Below, one piece after another: positions 32,751 to 36,888 of a stretch of 36,888 nt of DNA (its first letter is position 1; every line of letters begins with the position of its first letter). A program made the translations under genes and the position numbers. A model generated the notes under the pieces. It saw nothing but the letters and a program-made list of their open reading frames with translations. It ran no database searches and was not told where the DNA came from. The DNA lies in NCBI RefSeq assembly GCF_021246465.1, contig NZ_JAHRHK010000008.1:8228-45115 (forward strand), given 5' to 3'. This DNA comes from Nocardioides sp. R-C-SC26 (GTDB taxonomy: Bacteria; Actinomycetota; Actinomycetes; Propionibacteriales; Nocardioidaceae).

Positions 32751-33332
32751 CTACCGGGCGACGCCGAGCAGGCGCCGCACGAACCACGACGTCTCGCCGC
32801 GGGCCGCGCGCCGGGTCAGCGAGATGTGCACGTGATCGCGGTGGCGCAGGGTCTGGGAGCACCGCTTGCGCGAGCGGCACGCGGAGTTCAGGTAGGGCTC
32901 GGGCGCATAGCCGCGGCCCGCGGAGTAGATCCGGTCGTTCCAGATCACGTACATCACGCCCATCCGCCGCGCGAGCGCATCGTCGTTGCCGAACCGGTCG
33001 GTGGCGAACAGGTCGTCGAGCAGGGCGCGGGCGGTCGCCCGGCCCGCGGCGGTACGGGCCGAGACGGTCCAGTCGAAGGCGCGCCCCTCGGTGTGCTCCG
33101 ACGTGCTGCCGCCGCAGCGACGCGAGATGCCGCCGAACGCGCCGCCGTACCGACGCACGATGAAGGTGCTCAGCAGCGTGGTGCCGACGCGCGGTCGCGG
33201 TGAGCAGTGGCTGGCGGGCTGGTAGCCCGGATAGTCCTCGACGGCGGGCGCGGCGGCGGCCGTGGGCAGCGTGGCGCCGAGCGGGGAGAGGCTGAGGGTC
33301 AGGGCGAGGAGGAAGCCCGAGAGAAGTCGCAC
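32751..33332 (-). CDS. Exported M15/VanY-like protein (ARB_07466-type domain)
   Basis: A 193-aa exported protein. The signal peptide is MRLLSGFLLALTLSLSPLGA plus an Ala-rich end near residue 28. The mature domain has SEHTEGRAFDW (78-88; His80 and Asp87) and RDHVHISL (165-172; His167 and His169), spaced like the zinc ligands of LAS/M15-type peptidases such as VanY. Between them lies MGVMYVIWNDRIYSAGRGYA, typical of the ARB_07466-like C-terminal domain found in many actinobacterial secreted proteins. Cysteine pairs suggest disulfides. A cell-wall peptidase role is plausible but unproven for this subgroup. The start codon is GTG, with no strong ribosome binding site. Confidence 0.88.
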   Translation of the reverse strand: MRLLSGFLLALTLSLSPLGATLPTAAAAPAVEDYPGYQPASHCSPRPRVGTTLLSTFIVRRYGGAFGGISRRCGGSTSEHTEGRAFDWTVSARTAAGRATARALLDDLFATDRFGNDDALARRMGVMYVIWNDRIYSAGRGYAPEPYLNSACRSRKRCSQTLRHRDHVHISLTRRAARGETSWFVRRLLGVAR

Positions 33333-33389
33333 CGAAACCCGATCGGCGCACCCCTCCCTCTCCTGAGCCTCCGGCGGTGGCCCGAAAGG

Positions 33390-33977
33390 TCAGTCGGTGC
33401 GGGTCGTTCGGGCCAGGTAGGCCGCGCCACGGGGCGAGATCTCGTAGCCCACGCTGTGGCTGATGGTGAGCCCGAGGTTCTTCAGCTTGCGCACGTCGAT
33501 CTTGAACGGCGCGGTCTCGCGGCCGAACGACGCGGCCAGGTCGGGGGCCCGCACCTCCGGCCGCTCGAGGATCAGCCGGAGCGTCGCGAGCGTCCATCTG
33601 CCGTAACTGCTGGCCCGGTCGAGTCGCTCCAGTCGGCGGTCCAGGTCGGCGACATCGTCCTCACTCAGGTCCGCGCTCTCCCGCAGCGCGATACGCGGGT
33701 CCTCGCCGGCGAACTCGAGTGAGACCCGGTAGGTCTCGACGTCGTCGCCGGGGGCGAGCCGTCTGCGCAGTCGCACGGCGTCCGGCCATCCCGCGCGGAC
33801 GGCGTCCGCGTCGGAGATCGCGCTCGGGTCGACGACGTCGACGGCCACCACGCGCACCACCCCGGCGCTCGTACGGAACTCCTGCCCCGGCCGCACGTCC
33901 TGGCGACGCCAGTTGCGGAACGCGAGGTCGATGCTGCCCGCGCGCACGCCCTGGGCGACCTTCATCGGCAACAGCAT
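33390..33977 (-). CDS. ASCH/PUA-like protein with C-terminal winged-helix region
   Basis: A 195-aa cytosolic protein. The first about 115 residues (MLLPMKVAQGVRAGSIDLAF, RTSAGVVRVVAVDVVDPSAI, YRVSLEFAGEDPRIALRE) resemble ASCH/PUA-like domains, which often bind RNA or modified nucleotides. The last about 80 residues look like a winged helix (RWTLATLRLILERPEVRAPD, then KIDVRKLKNLGLTISHSVGY). Such two-domain proteins occur in actinobacteria without assigned function. The start is the first ATG that begins the ASCH-like strand; longer in-frame versions would cross the GNAT intergenic region. It is codirectional with the GNAT upstream, 80 bp apart. Confidence 0.78.
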   Translation of the reverse strand: MLLPMKVAQGVRAGSIDLAFRNWRRQDVRPGQEFRTSAGVVRVVAVDVVDPSAISDADAVRAGWPDAVRLRRRLAPGDDVETYRVSLEFAGEDPRIALRESADLSEDDVADLDRRLERLDRASSYGRWTLATLRLILERPEVRAPDLAASFGRETAPFKIDVRKLKNLGLTISHSVGYEISPRGAAYLARTTRTD

Positions 33978-34057
33978 GGGGTCATCGTGCCGCAGACGCG
34001 GCCGATCCACCGGCCGTGAGCCCAGACCCACCCGGCCGGCGTCCGCCGATACGAGTC

Positions 34058-35700
<1,643 letters not shown>

Positions 35701-35718
35701 GCCCCGCACCGGGCTCCG

Positions 35719-35755
35719 CCGGTGGTCCGAGGCGCGAAGGCCGTCTCGAAACCCC
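35719..35755. repeat. Convergent-junction repeat, copy 5 (reverse orientation)
   Basis: CCGGTGGTCCGAGGCGCGAA through CCGTCTCGAAACCCC is the reverse complement of the reference copy at 12042-12081, with several changes. It fills most of the 68-bp gap between converging serC and the topoisomerase gene. Confidence 0.75.
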
Positions 35756-35768
35756 TGCACCCGACCAG

Positions 35769-36773
35769 CTAGCCCGAGAGCAGTCGCAACGTGGCGCGCT
35801 CCAGCCCGGCCTGGCGGGCGTCGGCAGAGTCGTAGGTGCGACGGGTCGCGGCCCTGATGGTGCGTCCCTCCTCGTAGGCATCGACGACGCGCGGGTCGAC
35901 GTAGGAGGACCGGGCCAGGGTCGGGGTGTTGCCGAGGAACTCCGAGACCTCCTTCATCGCCGCTGCCACCGCGCGCTTGCGCGAGGCCTTGGTCTCGCCC
36001 GGCTCTTGGGTCTCGGCGAGCGCCGCCGCGGCGAGCACGGTGGCGTGCCAGGTGCGGAAGTCCTTGGCGGTGGCCTCGAGTCCCGTCGTCTCCCGCACGT
36101 AGGAGTTGACCAGCGCCGGCATGATCGAGCGCCAACTGCGCTTCTCCTGGTAGGCGAGGAGACTCGGATCGTCCTTCGAGCGCCGGCGCCGCATCACGTC
36201 GACGGCCTCGATCACGGTGGCGTCGTCGATCTCGATGCGGTGCTCGACCCCGGACTTGCCGACGAAGGCGAACACCAACCTGTCCTGGTGCCGCCGTACG
36301 TGGCGGCGCTCGAGCGTCGTCAGACCGTAGGAACCGTGTGTATCGGCATAGATGTCGTTGCCGATCCGGAAGTAGCCGAGGTCGAGCAGGCGGACGGCGG
36401 CCGCGCACGCACGTTCGAGCGGCATCCCCTCGCGCCCGAGGTCGGTCATCACGCGCTCTCGCGCCTTGACCAGCCCCTTGCCGAAGAGCAGCATGCGGTC
36501 GAACTTCGCGGCGTCGCGGCGTGCCCGCCAGTCGGGGTGATAGAGGTATTGACGACGTCCGGCCGCATCGGTCCCGACCGCCTGGAGATGGCCGTTGTCA
36601 TACGGCGTGACCCAGACGTCGGACCACGCCGGCGGGATGACCAGCGACCTCACCCGCTCGGCGTCCTCGCTCGGCAGGCGATTGCCGTCGCCGTCGAGGT
36701 AGACGAACCCCTTGCCCGCCCGACGTCGGGTCCAACCCGGCTGGTCCGGCGAGGTGCGGCGCAGGCGAGGCAT
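35769..36773 (-). CDS. DNA topoisomerase IB (poxvirus-like bacterial type)
   Basis: A 334-aa type IB topoisomerase that relaxes supercoils by making a 3'-phosphotyrosyl break. All five active-site residues can be seen: Arg136 (DLGYFRIGND), Lys173 (FVGKSGVEH), Arg240 and His243 (TAKDFRTWHATV) and nucleophile Tyr291 (ARSSYVDPRV). The N-terminal domain opens with GWTRRRAGKGFVYLDGDGNR and then IPPAWSDVWVTPYDNGHLQA, as in other bacterial TopIB enzymes. These are sporadically distributed accessory topoisomerases, usually not essential. The ATG start agrees with relatives. A palindromic repeat lies about 65 bp upstream of the start. Confidence 0.95.
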   Translation of the reverse strand: MPRLRRTSPDQPGWTRRRAGKGFVYLDGDGNRLPSEDAERVRSLVIPPAWSDVWVTPYDNGHLQAVGTDAAGRRQYLYHPDWRARRDAAKFDRMLLFGKGLVKARERVMTDLGREGMPLERACAAAVRLLDLGYFRIGNDIYADTHGSYGLTTLERRHVRRHQDRLVFAFVGKSGVEHRIEIDDATVIEAVDVMRRRRSKDDPSLLAYQEKRSWRSIMPALVNSYVRETTGLEATAKDFRTWHATVLAAAALAETQEPGETKASRKRAVAAAMKEVSEFLGNTPTLARSSYVDPRVVDAYEEGRTIRAATRRTYDSADARQAGLERATLRLLSG

Positions 36774-36837
36774 GCCGGGAGGCTAGGCCCCCGTTCTTGT
36801 CGCGGCCACGCCCGTCTGGGTGCGTTCGTGAGTCGTG

Positions 36838-36888
36838 CGGTTTTCTCGGCCGGCCGAGAAAACCGGACCTTGGGGGGCGAAGCATCGT
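36838..36888. repeat. Palindromic repeat element at the right edge (truncated by the window)
   Basis: CGGTTTTCTCGGCC (36838-36851) is followed by its exact reverse complement to 36865, then GGACCTTGG and CGAAGC, the same order of blocks as in the element at 5071-5165. The copy probably continues beyond the window. Confidence 0.85.

Overview
The window looks like chromosomal DNA of a high-GC actinobacterium, most likely a Nocardioides-like member of the Nocardioidaceae. The grounds are very high GC, frequent GTG starts, many -10 hexamers placed 6-7 nt before start codons (leaderless transcripts), a SigE-family ECF sigma factor, a DtxR/IdeR orthologue with every metal ligand in canonical position, and a citA/pdxH/serC neighbourhood like that of other actinobacteria. 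No rRNA, tRNA, CRISPR array, integrase, transposase or phage gene was seen. Thirty protein genes are supported.

Layout. 0-5 kb: a minus-strand chemotaxis operon (cheA-cheW-MCP) with stop/start overlaps. 5.2-9.1 kb: a saccharopine-dehydrogenase-like oxidoreductase, divergent from an ECF sigma factor whose stop overlaps the start of a membrane-anchored or Tat-exported beta-propeller protein. 9.1-16 kb: an exported sulfatase, a DUF2277 protein, a sirtuin, DtxR, a photolyase and a GH13 glucosidase. 16-19.5 kb: a MarR repressor with a DHA2-type drug exporter, then about 500 bp of gene-free DNA rich in inverted repeats, then a crotonase. 19.6-25.9 kb: an exported CocE/X-Pro-peptidase-like hydrolase and a TetR-ABC-ABC operon encoding an apparent heterodimeric exporter. 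25.9-30.6 kb: an exported propeller-like protein, an EthR-like TetR, an exported 461-aa protein of unknown function and a hydrolase with an aspartate nucleophile. 30.6-36.8 kb: pdxH, citrate synthase, an exported peptidase-like protein, an ASCH-like protein, a GNAT, serC and topoisomerase IB.

Two layers of non-coding structure stand out. First, a degenerate repeat family (core resembling TCTCGAGACGCTCGC ... CTCGACCACCGG) sits in five of the seven convergent gene junctions and was not seen anywhere else. Second, a palindromic element with core CGGTTTTCTCGGCC plus its mirror lies upstream of cheA and again at the extreme right edge upstream of the topoisomerase gene. Several operators can be read directly: an 18-bp perfect palindrome at the TetR-ABC promoter, a GTTGC-N5-GCAAC site at the MarR-regulated exporter, and near-identical GTGAC-N4-GTCAC sites upstream of two exported-protein genes.

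The best candidate for something undescribed is the coupled sigma factor / surface beta-propeller pair, which may be a one-step signalling unit without a classical anti-sigma factor. The EthR-like TetR, exported 461-aa protein and Asp-hydrolase group, with its shared operator-like sites, comes second.
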